Shown here one piece after another: positions 7,980 through 17,954 of a stretch of DNA of 64,000 bases. Numbering within the stretch: the first letter of the stretch is position 1; the number at the start of each line of letters is the position of its first letter. Source of the stretch: Pirellulaceae bacterium (GTDB lineage: Bacteria > Planctomycetota > Planctomycetia > Pirellulales > Pirellulaceae); the NCBI GenBank assembly GCA_029243025.1, contig JAQWSU010000045.1, positions 806,001-870,000 of the forward strand. The letters are read 5' to 3'. The notes under the pieces are model-generated. The model worked only from the letters and a program-made list of their open reading frames with translations, ran no database searches and had not been told where the DNA came from. The position numbers were made by a program, and so were the translations under genes.

Positions 7980-8789
7980 ATGGATACACGAAACAGCAAA
8001 TTGATTGTTGCGTTGGCCGGTGCAATGGTTCTGATCGTTACCGGTGTGACCCTGTTCGGTTTGCGGCAGATCAAAGAAACGGCACCCGAACGGATCAAGG
8101 TCGAGAACTCCCAAACACACCGACGCCCCAGGCACAAATCCCCACCAAACAAACTCAGCGAAGAGCGACTATCCAAGCGACGATTGCGAGAATTACTGCA
8201 TCAGCGCGGTCGTGACTTACAGAGTCGATCTGCTGAACTACGACAACAGAATCTGGCCTACGAGAAGTTACTGAACAACTTCACCAATTTGCAATCACGA
8301 TTCGATGAGCTGGAACAAGATTCAGCGCAAGATACAACTCTGCTGGTTGATCTGGTAACACGCATGAATGAAAACGTGGAAATCGACAACCAACCGTCAC
8401 CTCCCAGATTGCCAGATATGCAATTGATCGACATGGAGAATGAAGCAGCAAACCCACAAAACGCCGAACTGACCTTAATCCAATGGCAACTGGATGTGGC
8501 CAACGAGCGCGTTCGTGAGCTAGAGAACTCTATTCTGCAAGAAATGGTTAAATCAACGGAAGCCACCCGTGCCCTCATCGATGGAGGCGAGGCCGTCGTG
8601 GAATCGATTGCCGATTTATTAAATGACGAAAATGCAGAGATCCGCTTGTGGGCCGCTGAAGTGCTGGGCAAAATTGGTCGCCCTGCATTGAACGCGACTG
8701 ACATCTTGATCCAGGCCATGTCAGACCCCAATCAAGAAGTACGCAAAGCGGCAGAAGCGGCCCTCGATCGAATTGAAGGACGTTCTTGA
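7980..8789 (+). CDS. Membrane-anchored coiled-coil protein with HEAT repeats
   Basis: A 269-residue protein anchored by one N-terminal membrane segment (LIVALAGAMVLIVTGVTLFG, about 8-27). Residues about 50-125 are charged and heptad-like (KLSEERLSKRRLRELL to FDELEQDSAQD), predicting a coiled coil. The C-terminal 75 residues contain two HEAT-type repeats, VVESIADLLNDENAEIRLWA and ILIQAMSDPNQEVRKAAEAA. No catalytic motif is present. The start has GAGGT ten bases upstream. The transglutaminase-like gene begins 26 bases after its stop, so they may be co-transcribed. Probably a scaffold; function unknown. Confidence 0.75.
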   Translation: MDTRNSKLIVALAGAMVLIVTGVTLFGLRQIKETAPERIKVENSQTHRRPRHKSPPNKLSEERLSKRRLRELLHQRGRDLQSRSAELRQQNLAYEKLLNNFTNLQSRFDELEQDSAQDTTLLVDLVTRMNENVEIDNQPSPPRLPDMQLIDMENEAANPQNAELTLIQWQLDVANERVRELENSILQEMVKSTEATRALIDGGEAVVESIADLLNDENAEIRLWAAEVLGKIGRPALNATDILIQAMSDPNQEVRKAAEAALDRIEGRS

Positions 8790-8815
8790 TCCAACCGACA
8801 CACGCACCCTACTAA

Positions 8816-9778
8816 ATGACAACGATGCGATTCACGTTCTTAATCAGCCTGATAGGCTGCCTGTCTCTCACCTCAGTTTTGACAGCCCAATCTATTTCGA
8901 AAGCGGCGTCAGACTCTCGCCATTCTCAATGGGAGTTTGGAATCCGCATTGTCGCGAGCGGTAAAACAACCGGCATCGTAGCAACAGCCCCCATTCCGAT
9001 CGAATGGCCGGAGCAGCAACTGAAGCAAATCGCAATCGCCAAATCGAGTAATGTGGAACGCGCGACATTCAAGATACTGGATAAAGCCGTGAAGCAAATG
9101 ACGATTCGCGTCAAACAACTGAAAGAAGGCGAAACAGCCTCGGCAACCCTGACGTTCGATGTGACCAAGGAATGGACTCAGCAACCTGAAGATCCCTCGG
9201 CTTGGAACTTTGCCAAACCAGCGCCGCGCAAATTACGAAAATACCTGCTGCCCAGCCCATTCATTGAAAGTAACAGTCGCACAATCAAAATCTTTTCGAA
9301 TGAGATTCCAATCAACGAACAAGACCCTGCCTGGGACCAAGTACGCACGATCTATGAGACGGTGCGAAAAAAAATCAAATATGAATTCGACCCTACCATT
9401 CGAACTTGCCAAGAAGCGATCGATCGAGGCCAAGGTGACTGCGAAGAAATGACATCTATTTTTGTGGCGATTTGTCGAACACGAGGGATTCCCGCGCGAG
9501 CTGTTTGGATTCCGGGACACACTTACCCTGAGTTCTATCTGGTCGATGAAAACAAAGAGGGTCGTTGGTTTGGCTGCCAAGTGGCCGGCGACTATGAATT
9601 TGGCAGCATGTCTGAGGACAAACCGATTCTGCAAAAAGGCGATCGGTTTCGTGTGCCGGGACATCGAGAAACGCTTCGTTACGTGCAGCCAACTTTGACC
9701 GCTCGTGACACCCAGTCGCCGCCGACCATCGAATGGATCATGCGGCCAATCAATCCAACAAACGCCACGCCTCAGTAA
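8816..9778 (+). CDS. Secreted transglutaminase-like (cysteine protease fold) protein
   Basis: A 320-residue exported protein with a signal peptide (FTFLISLIGCLSLTSVLTAQ, cleaved near 25). The N-terminal half is a beta-rich domain. The C-terminal half is a transglutaminase-like core: Cys in DRGQGDCEEMTSIFVAICR, His in WIPGHTYPEFYLVD with the Asp just after. The triad order C-H-D is complete, so activity as a peptidase or transamidase is plausible. An in-frame ATG at 8825 is an equally possible start. No clear ribosome site precedes either, which fits translational coupling to the gene upstream. Substrate not visible. Confidence 0.83.
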   Translation: MTTMRFTFLISLIGCLSLTSVLTAQSISKAASDSRHSQWEFGIRIVASGKTTGIVATAPIPIEWPEQQLKQIAIAKSSNVERATFKILDKAVKQMTIRVKQLKEGETASATLTFDVTKEWTQQPEDPSAWNFAKPAPRKLRKYLLPSPFIESNSRTIKIFSNEIPINEQDPAWDQVRTIYETVRKKIKYEFDPTIRTCQEAIDRGQGDCEEMTSIFVAICRTRGIPARAVWIPGHTYPEFYLVDENKEGRWFGCQVAGDYEFGSMSEDKPILQKGDRFRVPGHRETLRYVQPTLTARDTQSPPTIEWIMRPINPTNATPQ

Positions 9779-9856
9779 TCGCCCCTCGACCGTTACAGAA
9801 CAGGCATCAAGAACTCGCCTGGTCCGAGTGAAGGCAGGAGCTGGCACTCGTAATGG

Positions 9857-11350
9857 CTAGAACTGATATTCGATGCCAGCGGTTAATCCCTGAGCCCAAA
9901 AATCGTCCGTAATAAAACGGAAGGTCGATGCTCCGCTTACCGTGGTCGGCGGGATCTGATCCGGATCGACTTCCGGACTGACATGATCTAATACACGGGA
10001 TACGTCGGACCAGTACATGAAGGTATACCCGACTGACGCTCGCAACTGGCAGCTGAAATCGTATTGGGCTGAAATGCCAATTTCGGAAACAAAAGCTAAG
10101 TCATCCTTCGCATAGCTACCAAGATTCGACGGTTGTGCGAGAACGCCCCCCGCATATTCAACCGTCTCTGACGGGTCCACCGAATTATTCACGGTCGTGG
10201 TTCCACCGTCGATGAGGATATCTTGACGTGAATTCCCGAGTGCCGTCTTACCGAGTAGTTCCCAGGACCAACAACCACGCTGCCAGCGGCCAACAAGGCC
10301 GACCTCCCCGCCATGAAAATCGTTTTCCGCGCGGAAGCGATCAAAACGCGAAATACCTAAACCGGATTCAAAGCCGCTGGCAGCTTCAAGGGAGGTGAGT
10401 TCTTCGTTCACGCGAAGTGAATCGCAGAGTCGAGCGTATCGATAGCCACAGAGAGCATCGATGCGATGGTAACAGCCGGTCGACAAGGCTCGGCGATATA
10501 AGGCACTTGCACCGCTAAAGGCCATGTCGACGCGAGCTTGAATTTCGCCCTCGACGATACCATCGTAAGAACTCAAGACGGACGCCTCCAAATCGGAAAG
10601 GCTGTTGGTGTAGGGGCGAGCGAGAATCGGCGTATCACTCCGAAAATCAATCTCCTCCCCATCGATCAAGAAGTATTGGAGTTCAATTCCACTTATTTGA
10701 TCCGTATCAAACCACCAGCCTCCGGTAAGCCTTCCTCCCGGCTGCAGACTATTGAAAAGCGTCTCGTTGCCGGCCAAAGTTGTCGTCGAACTGAAACCAA
10801 GCACACCCGCGTCGGGGGAAGCAGTTCCATCTGGACTGGTCGTCACCAGCGATAATGCTTTTTGACTCTTGGACGACCAAGCGAGCGCCTCAGCATCAAA
10901 CCATAAATGGCCCAAATAGAACGCTCGATAGACGCGGGTGTGACGACATTGGCCGTTACACATTCCGGGGTAGCTGCAGCATTGGCGGCCCCAACAAAGA
11001 GCTCCCCAGCCCGATTCGCACTCGTTGCAGCTCGTACAGCCGTTCTGCCAAATGTCCCCGTTGAGGACTTTCTCCGTGACTGGTGGCAGCATCGACTCCG
11101 TCTCAACGACCTCGGGTGTCACCTCCTCAGCGTCGGGTCCGACCTGTTCAAGCAGGTCAGACTGAGAGGCGTAAGAGTTTCGGGCGACCCAATGAACAAA
11201 GTCGCCACGAGCATCCATGCTGACCGACGGCAGACTGGCAACTTGTTCAGCCGCTGCCGGCAACCCCAAGAAGATCACCACCCACACCACGATCACTTGT
11301 GGTAATTGTGTGCTGACCGTCGATCGATTGTATTCCTCATCCGCTCGCAT
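9857..11350 (-). CDS. BBP7-type outer-membrane beta-barrel protein
   Basis: A 497-residue exported protein resembling the planctomycete BBP7 (formerly DUF1551) family. After the signal region (QVIVVWVVIFLGLPAAAEQ) comes a Cys-rich stretch, CTSCNECESGWGALCWGRQC, then FYLGHLWFDAEALAWSSK, the LVTTSP segment and PGGRLTGGWWFD, all typical of the barrel start. Alternating hydrophobic strands run to the end, which closes LTAGIEYQF with a terminal aromatic residue as outer-membrane barrels do. The start at 11350 is preferred over the longer frame to 11431 because GGAGG lies just upstream on the minus strand. The barrel's cargo or role is unknown. Confidence 0.78.
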   Translation of the reverse strand: MRADEEYNRSTVSTQLPQVIVVWVVIFLGLPAAAEQVASLPSVSMDARGDFVHWVARNSYASQSDLLEQVGPDAEEVTPEVVETESMLPPVTEKVLNGDIWQNGCTSCNECESGWGALCWGRQCCSYPGMCNGQCRHTRVYRAFYLGHLWFDAEALAWSSKSQKALSLVTTSPDGTASPDAGVLGFSSTTTLAGNETLFNSLQPGGRLTGGWWFDTDQISGIELQYFLIDGEEIDFRSDTPILARPYTNSLSDLEASVLSSYDGIVEGEIQARVDMAFSGASALYRRALSTGCYHRIDALCGYRYARLCDSLRVNEELTSLEAASGFESGLGISRFDRFRAENDFHGGEVGLVGRWQRGCWSWELLGKTALGNSRQDILIDGGTTTVNNSVDPSETVEYAGGVLAQPSNLGSYAKDDLAFVSEIGISAQYDFSCQLRASVGYTFMYWSDVSRVLDHVSPEVDPDQIPPTTVSGASTFRFITDDFWAQGLTAGIEYQF

Positions 11351-11880
11351 GGCTTCCTCCGTGACACCCGCGTTTCGCTGAGTAAGTCTATCGGCTACGC
11401 AATTACGGTAAGATAAACAACTGATTTTCAACCTCTACAACCGGCCTGGACTGCACATCTATTAACGAAGACTCCGCGATTTCAGCAAACGAAGCCTCTT
11501 CTTCCCGTTTCGATCTCAGTTGAGTGTTGCGATTCCACTTCGTTGACAGAATTCGCTCGTGAGGCGATTCGTCCAAATTATCACGTAGTCGGGACGTTGA
11601 AGAAACACAAAAAGGGCCAAGGACCCATCGGCAGAGCTAATCACTGTCCCAAGAATCGATCACTCCGCCCTTCTCCGAGCAGCGTTGCTTTTAACGACGC
11701 GGAGTATCGAATCAATGAAACGGTTATTTTGAATATCGATTCGATCGATCAAGCAATTCTTTGCCGTTCAAGCCGCATCCCTCGTGACAAACTCTCTAAA
11801 CATTTTACCCGGCATCTTTCGCAACCCATCCGCTCCAGCCCGGGCGACAAGGATTCCATTCCAAGGCTATAATTCGAGCT
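11351..11880. other. Divergent intergenic region with possible promoter
   Basis: About 530 bases between two divergent genes. It carries the GGAGG ribosome site of the barrel gene at its left end and TATAAT at 11868-11873 at its right end. An open frame at 11543-11872 has no recognisable content and is not called. No strong repeats seen. Confidence 0.45.
11844..11873 (+). promoter_or_regulatory. Candidate sigma-70 promoter giving a near-leaderless mRNA
   Basis: TATAAT at 11868-11873 is a perfect -10 box; GCGACA at 11844-11849 is a partial -35 box with an 18-base spacer. Transcription would begin about 11880, next to the ATG at 11881, which has no ribosome site. Confidence 0.4.
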
Positions 11881-13590
11881 ATGTATCACGACTATTTTTT
11901 GACAAATCGAGCTTTGCAGATTCAACGTCTCTGCGAGCGAACGGATGGCAATCGAATCGAAGTGCCAGACCGTCAATCGCGAGCGGGCATCGACCGACCG
12001 TTGGCAAATCTATTCAAGCTTATTGACAAAATCCTCAAATTACCGGTGGGTGACAAGCAATCCGGAGGATTGCTGACCAAGCTCAAGCTGCCCTCTCTGC
12101 TGGCGGCTTGGGATCGTTCCTCACAGGATGGGCAAAAGCCGCTGCTGAAACCTGCCCAACGCGCGTTATTGATCGACTTTGAACGTAGTTTGGTACGGGT
12201 ACGCCTTTCCGAAGATGCGACTTCGGCGCGAATTGGGACGGGAATCTTTAATTTACTTTTAAGCGACCACGAATATTTCAACGGCCTCAAACCGCTTCCG
12301 CAATACACCGATGATTTCGCTTACGAACTGCTTTATCCCACTTGGATTAATCTGAATACGGTGATGCTGCAACCGACTGCCGCGACGAAGGAAACACGCT
12401 TCACACGAGAGCAACAACAAACGATCATCAACTTCCTTGATGAATGGTCTGAGGGCGCGGGTGATTCTGAGGTTAAGCTTGTCGCAATTCTGACGTTAAT
12501 TGCCAACCGTTTTGAGCCGCCTGAATCGCATGAAATGATGCAACGAACGATTGACCTCTGCGTCGACCGTGACGGCGATCCGACTACGGACGCGATTGAC
12601 CGACTCTGGCGATTGCAGGAGGACTGCGACTCGGCTCCGGAGGTCACCAAACTGATCCTTGACTTCGTGCTGACCAACTCTTCACTGCGTCCCACCTCGA
12701 TTTACCATCGTTTTCCAATCACTTCCTCTCGAGTGAATCCTGTTGATTTGCCCCGATCGGTCGCCCAGTGCTTAAGCACCCTTGAGGCAGATGAGGATCA
12801 AATGGATGACTATAGAAAGATGCTGTCGTTGAACCGTACCGTGATTCAACAAGCGGAAGCTTTTGATTCGGATTTTGAAACGCTCTTAAATGATCACGAA
12901 ACTCAACTGGTTGATCTATTGCAGCTGATCGCAAACGGCGATGATCCGATCGCCGCTGCACCGCCTCTGGTCCAAGGCATCATTGCAGAGATTGCCACGC
13001 GCGAGCTAGGCGAAGAAGGGCAAGTTCAGATAAAGCGACTACAACCGTTCACGAAACGGCTGGCGCCTCGAATGAATGGCCTTTCCAGACCGACGGTAGT
13101 CTTTGTCCATGCCGACTTCATTCGCAAAAATCCCAATCGCAAAGCATTACTGAGCTGCGCTGGCGACCCAACAAAACGATCGAAAACAGCCGCCCAATTG
13201 TTAAAAATCGCCAAGAACACGAAGAATCTCGATCGGTTCCTCAACCTACTCTCAGTCGCAGCAGTCGTTGATCCCGAATTTGACGAAACCCAATTGAAGG
13301 GCATCCAAAGCTCGATTGCCGTACTGCAACTAGCTCATATGGAAAAATCAATTGGTCGCAAAGAAGTGAACGATCTGGAGGATGACATTCGAGCGCACTT
13401 GCCAGACTCTCTCGCTTTGCTGGCCACTCCGTTGCAAGCAGCACTACAGAAGAACGAACGGCTGGCAAAACTTTACCTCGCCCTCAACGAGGAAGTGCAG
13501 ATCTTGCAACACTCCGGCACTGTCTCGAATTTCGGAGTCACACGTGCCTCCTTCAGTCATTTGGAAAAGCTCGCCGACGAAAAAGAATAA
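11881..13590 (+). CDS. Hypothetical protein, all-helical, 569 aa
   Basis: I do not recognise this protein. It has no signal peptide and no membrane segment, so it is probably cytoplasmic. The sequence is rich in Leu, Asp, Glu and Arg and reads as long helices throughout, with degenerate alternation such as LLQLIANGDDPIAAAPPLVQ and FLNLLSVAAVVDPEFDET. No nucleotide-binding or catalytic motif was seen. The ATG lies seven bases after a TATAAT box without a ribosome site, so the message may be leaderless, or the true start may lie further in. It stands alone, facing the large secreted protein gene at 13771. Confidence 0.6.
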   Translation: MYHDYFLTNRALQIQRLCERTDGNRIEVPDRQSRAGIDRPLANLFKLIDKILKLPVGDKQSGGLLTKLKLPSLLAAWDRSSQDGQKPLLKPAQRALLIDFERSLVRVRLSEDATSARIGTGIFNLLLSDHEYFNGLKPLPQYTDDFAYELLYPTWINLNTVMLQPTAATKETRFTREQQQTIINFLDEWSEGAGDSEVKLVAILTLIANRFEPPESHEMMQRTIDLCVDRDGDPTTDAIDRLWRLQEDCDSAPEVTKLILDFVLTNSSLRPTSIYHRFPITSSRVNPVDLPRSVAQCLSTLEADEDQMDDYRKMLSLNRTVIQQAEAFDSDFETLLNDHETQLVDLLQLIANGDDPIAAAPPLVQGIIAEIATRELGEEGQVQIKRLQPFTKRLAPRMNGLSRPTVVFVHADFIRKNPNRKALLSCAGDPTKRSKTAAQLLKIAKNTKNLDRFLNLLSVAAVVDPEFDETQLKGIQSSIAVLQLAHMEKSIGRKEVNDLEDDIRAHLPDSLALLATPLQAALQKNERLAKLYLALNEEVQILQHSGTVSNFGVTRASFSHLEKLADEKE

Positions 13591-13770
13591 CGTTTGCTGA
13601 GCAGCGTGTTGGGGAGACTCGTCTCTTGTTATTAATGGCAGCCAACCGCCTGCTTCCAGCAACTCATTCGCCATCAAGCAAATCCTCAAAATCCTCCAAG
13701 CAAATCAGCTGCGGTCCGCCATCTGCTCAAGCATCCTACGATGCTCTGCATTCGCGTCGACTCTCAACTC

Positions 13771-16632
13771 TTACTGATCCGGCAACGACTCAGGCTCCAA
13801 GATGGGTTGAGGGGGTGGAGGCGGAAGCTGTTCGAAGGGATCTTTCTCGGCGGGTTCGATCTGACGCGGAGATTTGAATGGATTGTCACGAAACAGATTG
13901 AAGAGTGGAAAACCGTCTTCGTTTTCTTGCTGAGAGGACTTACGTTGCATATCTACCTGAGCGTAAGCAATGACTCGGTCGTCCAGCATCACCAGATCGG
14001 CTTCCAAACCTCGAAACCATTCCATTAGGGGAGAATCATCTTGAGTTTCCGTTTGCTTCTGGTTTTCTTCTTGATCTTCGATCGCTCCTGACCAAGCTGT
14101 GGAAAGCCAGCGTCGCTGCCCATCTGCATCCTCATGCAACACATAATCTCCGCCAAGCGTACAAATCAGGTTTACGTCAAGAATCGATTCGGCAACCTCC
14201 AACGCTTGCTCTCGAGGCACACCTAGTTGCTGCGAAACGGCGTGCAGAAGATCTACATTTGCTTTCGACGTTTGAAAAGCGCGATGATCGCTCCAAGCAT
14301 CGATCCATGGTCGCAACTTCGAAGCGGAAAGATCGCCGACTCGGACGCGAACCTGAGCCAAGTATTCAGATTGCTGTGGCGTCAATTGTGGTAACGTCGT
14401 TTTCAGCACTTGCTGATCAAACGAGAGCAAGGAAAAGCCATCGGGCGACTGCCTTCGCCACAGACCGAAGGGCAAGCGGGAATAGCCGGCCACATCCGCT
14501 CCCGCCCCAATCGGCAGCAAATCCAGCAATCCTAACTTGGGCCAGGTTCCCAAATAAGCCGGAGCCGATTGAAGAATCATCAACGTTCGCAAGATCGAAC
14601 TGCGGCCAAAATCGAGCGGCATAGCCGCATCTTGAAGTCCCATCACAATCAGGTGTGGTCCGATGTCCTGCATCAGCATTCCGCCTCGCATCAACAGCTG
14701 TACGTTGACAATGTCTTCCGAGGGTCGCTTCAGCTCCAATTTGGATGGGGGACCAATCACCGAAGTAATCAAACCATACTTTTCGCGATCAAAAGGTAGC
14801 ATCCGAGCTTCAATGCGTAAACGTTCCCGATCAGCCTCCGGCAGCGAAAATCGCTTTAAGGCCACGATCAGCGGATCCATTTGATTCCAATTCGTCGAAT
14901 GAAACTCAAATAGCTTCTGGTACATCTCGGTCTCACGTCGGGTCAGCCCCGAAATCTCCATATCAGGTATCGGCACAAACGAGCCGCGACCACCTCGAAT
15001 GGAATCCACATATTGGTCGCCCTCCGCGATCGGGAAACTGCCATCCGGCCGCATCTTGACGCTTTCGGGCACCAGCTGGGCGGAGACGAGTGCATCCAAC
15101 GAATCATTGAGTCCCTCCCAGCGAGCGACCCACTGAGCCATCTGTAACACTTCCAGATCGTTCACCGCCTGGAGGCGTCTTCGCAACTCAATTTGATATT
15201 GAGGGCCCATTAATCCCTGGAAGAACTGAGGTGATAAATAGACGAAAACTGTATCCTGCCGGTCTAACGGTAACTCCTGGCGAGCCAGCAAGAATTCGGG
15301 GGTCTGTGCTAACGAAAGCGCACCATCCGCCGTCGCCAAGAACGCCTCAACCACCGCGCGTGATGTGGTGACTAAATGGTAGTTGCCATCGATGACATAA
15401 AATGATCGCAATCGGTTATCGGGGGTTGATGCAACAGAAACCGTGCGACCTGCGATTTCAATCGTCGACATCGAAGCGCCATTTTCCGCCTCGCGTTTGA
15501 CTGCATCCCGACGTTGTTTCATCAAATCCGGCTCAAGTAACTTATTCTTGGCCTGGAACAGGATTCCAAAGGCGGCTCCTTCACGCAAATAAGTGTCACG
15601 CCCGATCATGGCTACATCCGCAATGACTTGACCACCCACGATTTTGGCTAAAGCCGATTCTTTAAGTCCCAGCTGATCCTGTAGACGTTGATTGAGTTGC
15701 GGGTCGTGACCTCGAGCAGTCACCATCCGACTAAGATCACCACCAAAGTCATCCAACAGTTGACGTAACCAAAGGTAGTTTTTAAAACTCCCAAATCGAA
15801 GGTAAAAACATTGGGCGGGCACACGCTTGGCAATCGGCTCGACCTCAACATCTCCGAGATCTTCCGAGACGCGTGTCGAAATCCAGGGGATGTCCGCGGG
15901 TAGGGGCTGATCAGCCGGGCCCGCATCCCTTGCTCTTCCCGTTAACGATTGCTCCAAACTTTGCTGACGTGCTGACTCGGTGTTTAATAATAAGGAAAGC
16001 GTCTGGTTTCCAGCTTCGTTTGACTCTCTCAAGTCCACCAGTCGACCTAGCAACGGATCTGAAAAACCCAAACGACGCGCTAGCACGGTGGTGAGATAAG
16101 ATTCAATCACCGGTGGATAGTCGCTCTGACGTATCTGACTCTCTGCCGCAGCTGAATACTGTCGCCACCAAGCTCGTAATGTGCGCGCGTGCCCTCGAGA
16201 GTCTCGCTGTGGAGTAATCCGAAAAGTGCGCGTCTTATCGGCGGTGATCGTGATATCGAGCGGTTCGGCACCTCGAAAAAGAAAGTAGACCGACACCGGT
16301 CCGCCCAGCGCCGGTCCGCCCAGCGCCGGTACTCCATCAGCTAACCGCTGTCGCAAAATACCCAACGGTCCACCGGTGGTAAACACGGGATAGAATACCC
16401 GACCATTCGCTTCACTCAAAGAAAATCCTGTCGTCCCAGCTTCCGCAGTCGCTGCGACGGGTAACGACATCCGGACTACACCAAATGGCTGACCCACATA
16501 AGCCTCACCTCCACGCTGCCCACGCAACCCAAATCGCTGCGCGTTCAGTGAATGTCCAGACACGACTAGCAAGAAAACAGCCACCCCAAATGGCATCAAG
16601 CCACTCGCGGAAACGAGATTACGAATTGTCAT
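13771..16632 (-). CDS. Large secreted hypothetical protein, 953 aa
   Basis: I do not recognise a named domain. Residues about 10-32 form a signal peptide (SGLMPFGVAVFLLVVSGHSL then NAQ). The N-terminal part is Gly-rich and contains ALGGP twice, encoded by a perfect 15-base tandem duplication (16296-16325). The middle (about 240-560) repeatedly mentions conserved planctomycete-like blocks such as CFYLRFGSFKNYLWLRQLL and TVFVYLSPQFFQGLMGP. The C-terminus is acidic, then Pro-rich (LPPPPPQPILEPESLP). ATG at 16632 is favoured over GTG at 16644 because GGTGGA lies upstream. Likely an exported or periplasmic protein; role unknown. Confidence 0.7.
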   Translation of the reverse strand: MTIRNLVSASGLMPFGVAVFLLVVSGHSLNAQRFGLRGQRGGEAYVGQPFGVVRMSLPVAATAEAGTTGFSLSEANGRVFYPVFTTGGPLGILRQRLADGVPALGGPALGGPVSVYFLFRGAEPLDITITADKTRTFRITPQRDSRGHARTLRAWWRQYSAAAESQIRQSDYPPVIESYLTTVLARRLGFSDPLLGRLVDLRESNEAGNQTLSLLLNTESARQQSLEQSLTGRARDAGPADQPLPADIPWISTRVSEDLGDVEVEPIAKRVPAQCFYLRFGSFKNYLWLRQLLDDFGGDLSRMVTARGHDPQLNQRLQDQLGLKESALAKIVGGQVIADVAMIGRDTYLREGAAFGILFQAKNKLLEPDLMKQRRDAVKREAENGASMSTIEIAGRTVSVASTPDNRLRSFYVIDGNYHLVTTSRAVVEAFLATADGALSLAQTPEFLLARQELPLDRQDTVFVYLSPQFFQGLMGPQYQIELRRRLQAVNDLEVLQMAQWVARWEGLNDSLDALVSAQLVPESVKMRPDGSFPIAEGDQYVDSIRGGRGSFVPIPDMEISGLTRRETEMYQKLFEFHSTNWNQMDPLIVALKRFSLPEADRERLRIEARMLPFDREKYGLITSVIGPPSKLELKRPSEDIVNVQLLMRGGMLMQDIGPHLIVMGLQDAAMPLDFGRSSILRTLMILQSAPAYLGTWPKLGLLDLLPIGAGADVAGYSRLPFGLWRRQSPDGFSLLSFDQQVLKTTLPQLTPQQSEYLAQVRVRVGDLSASKLRPWIDAWSDHRAFQTSKANVDLLHAVSQQLGVPREQALEVAESILDVNLICTLGGDYVLHEDADGQRRWLSTAWSGAIEDQEENQKQTETQDDSPLMEWFRGLEADLVMLDDRVIAYAQVDMQRKSSQQENEDGFPLFNLFRDNPFKSPRQIEPAEKDPFEQLPPPPPQPILEPESLPDQ
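16296..16325. repeat. 15-base tandem duplication
   Basis: CCGGTCCGCCCAGCG occurs twice in direct succession (16296-16310 and 16311-16325), followed by a third partial copy. It is in frame and doubles the pentapeptide ALGGP within the large secreted protein. Confidence 0.9.
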
Positions 16633-16805
16633 TCGAATTTCCACCCAGCTAATTCAAGAAACCTTGCCTCGCGACAAACGCCAGCCATGATTGTTGCGTG
16701 GCGCATCGCATCAGGAAAGAACCAACTGGGATGGATTGCATTCCAACCAGACAGATCCGAAAAAGGTGGAGCGAAAATCCTTGGTGCAAACAGGCGATTA
16801 AGACA

Positions 16806-17954
16806 CTAATCGAGTGGCAGGAATTTGACACAAACCGGGGTTGGCACTGCCACTTGTTGCCCGGTGGGCTGCAGTTTTCCCGTTGCCAGGTCAATTTCAA
16901 ACAAAACAATCGAATCGCTTCCCTGATTTTCGGCAAACAGGTATTTTCCGGTCGGATCGATGGCAAAATTCCGTGGAGTTTTTCCACCGGTTGGCTCGAC
17001 TTCGACCAGCGTCAGCAATCCTGTGTCGGCGTCAACCGTATAACAGGCGACGCTATCATGCCCCCGATTCGAACCATAGACAAATTTCCCGGAGGGATGA
17101 ACGACAACCTCTGCCGTATAACTGGTTCCGTCGAAATCAGAGGGCAGGGTGGAGATCGTTTGAATCTTTTTCAGTTGTCCTCGTTCGGGATCGTATTGAA
17201 AAGCATTCACCGTCGATTTCAATTCATTGATGACGTAAGCCGTTTTACCGGATGGATGAAAGCTAAAGTGACGTGGCCCTGATCCGGGTTCAACGGCTGC
17301 CGCACCTGCGCGAGATAATTTTTGTTTATCCGCGTCAAATCGATAGACGACAACTTCATCGGTACCCAGATCTGCGACAAAGGCAAATTCGTTTTGAGCA
17401 TCTAGATTAATGGAATGGGCATGGGGGGCCTCCTGCCGAGATAGGTTGTCACTTGTCCCTTCGTGTTGATGAAAATCAGTTTGCTTGCCCAACCGTCCAT
17501 CGGACTCGATGGCTCGCAAACTCACGTTGCCCCCGGTGTAGTTGGCCGTCAGGAGCGTATTGCCAGCTTGATCAACAACCAGGTGACAGGGGGCAGCGCC
17601 AGCCGACGCAACTTGATTCAATGGCTTAAGTCGTCCCGACTCTTGATCGATGGCAAAGGCGGTCAGTGCTCCGCTTTTCTTACCCTCAAAGTCGGCCGTT
17701 TCATTGACCGCGTAAAGATATTTTCCTGTCGGATGAATCGCTAAAAAAGAGGGATTAACGGCCTCAGCGGCGAGTCGCGGCTTCGACAATCGTCCGGTTT
17801 CTGCATCAAATTCCGCCACATAGATACCCTGACTACCTGAACCGGTATAGGTACCGATATAAACACGAAACATGTCTGCCCTTGCTCCTAATCCAAAGTT
17901 TCCCCAGAGGAAGCAGGCCCACAGCACATATTGAAACCAAGTTCGTACGTTCAT
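16806..17954 (-). CDS. pgl: Lactonase, seven-bladed beta-propeller (6-phosphogluconolactonase type)
   Basis: A 382-residue protein of the YbhE/Pgl lactonase family, which hydrolyses 6-phosphogluconolactone or related sugar lactones. The diagnostic start FRVYIGTYTGSGSQGIYVA is followed by propeller blades with repeated HPTGKYLYAVNE, HPSGKTAYVINE, HPSGKFVYGSNRGHDS and DPTGKYLFAENQGSDS. Residues 1-26 look like a signal peptide (YVLWACFLWGNFGLGARA), so this copy is probably exported; the cytosolic pathway enzyme normally lacks one. The ATG at 17954 replaces a 56-residue N-terminal extension that carries no export signal. Substrate uncertain because of the export signal. Confidence 0.85.
   Translation of the reverse strand: MNVRTWFQYVLWACFLWGNFGLGARADMFRVYIGTYTGSGSQGIYVAEFDAETGRLSKPRLAAEAVNPSFLAIHPTGKYLYAVNETADFEGKKSGALTAFAIDQESGRLKPLNQVASAGAAPCHLVVDQAGNTLLTANYTGGNVSLRAIESDGRLGKQTDFHQHEGTSDNLSRQEAPHAHSINLDAQNEFAFVADLGTDEVVVYRFDADKQKLSRAGAAAVEPGSGPRHFSFHPSGKTAYVINELKSTVNAFQYDPERGQLKKIQTISTLPSDFDGTSYTAEVVVHPSGKFVYGSNRGHDSVACYTVDADTGLLTLVEVEPTGGKTPRNFAIDPTGKYLFAENQGSDSIVLFEIDLATGKLQPTGQQVAVPTPVCVKFLPLD

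Noticed and set aside
11543-11872. 109-codon frame in the divergent intergenic region
   Set aside because: Composition unlike a protein and overlaps the promoter-like TATAAT box.
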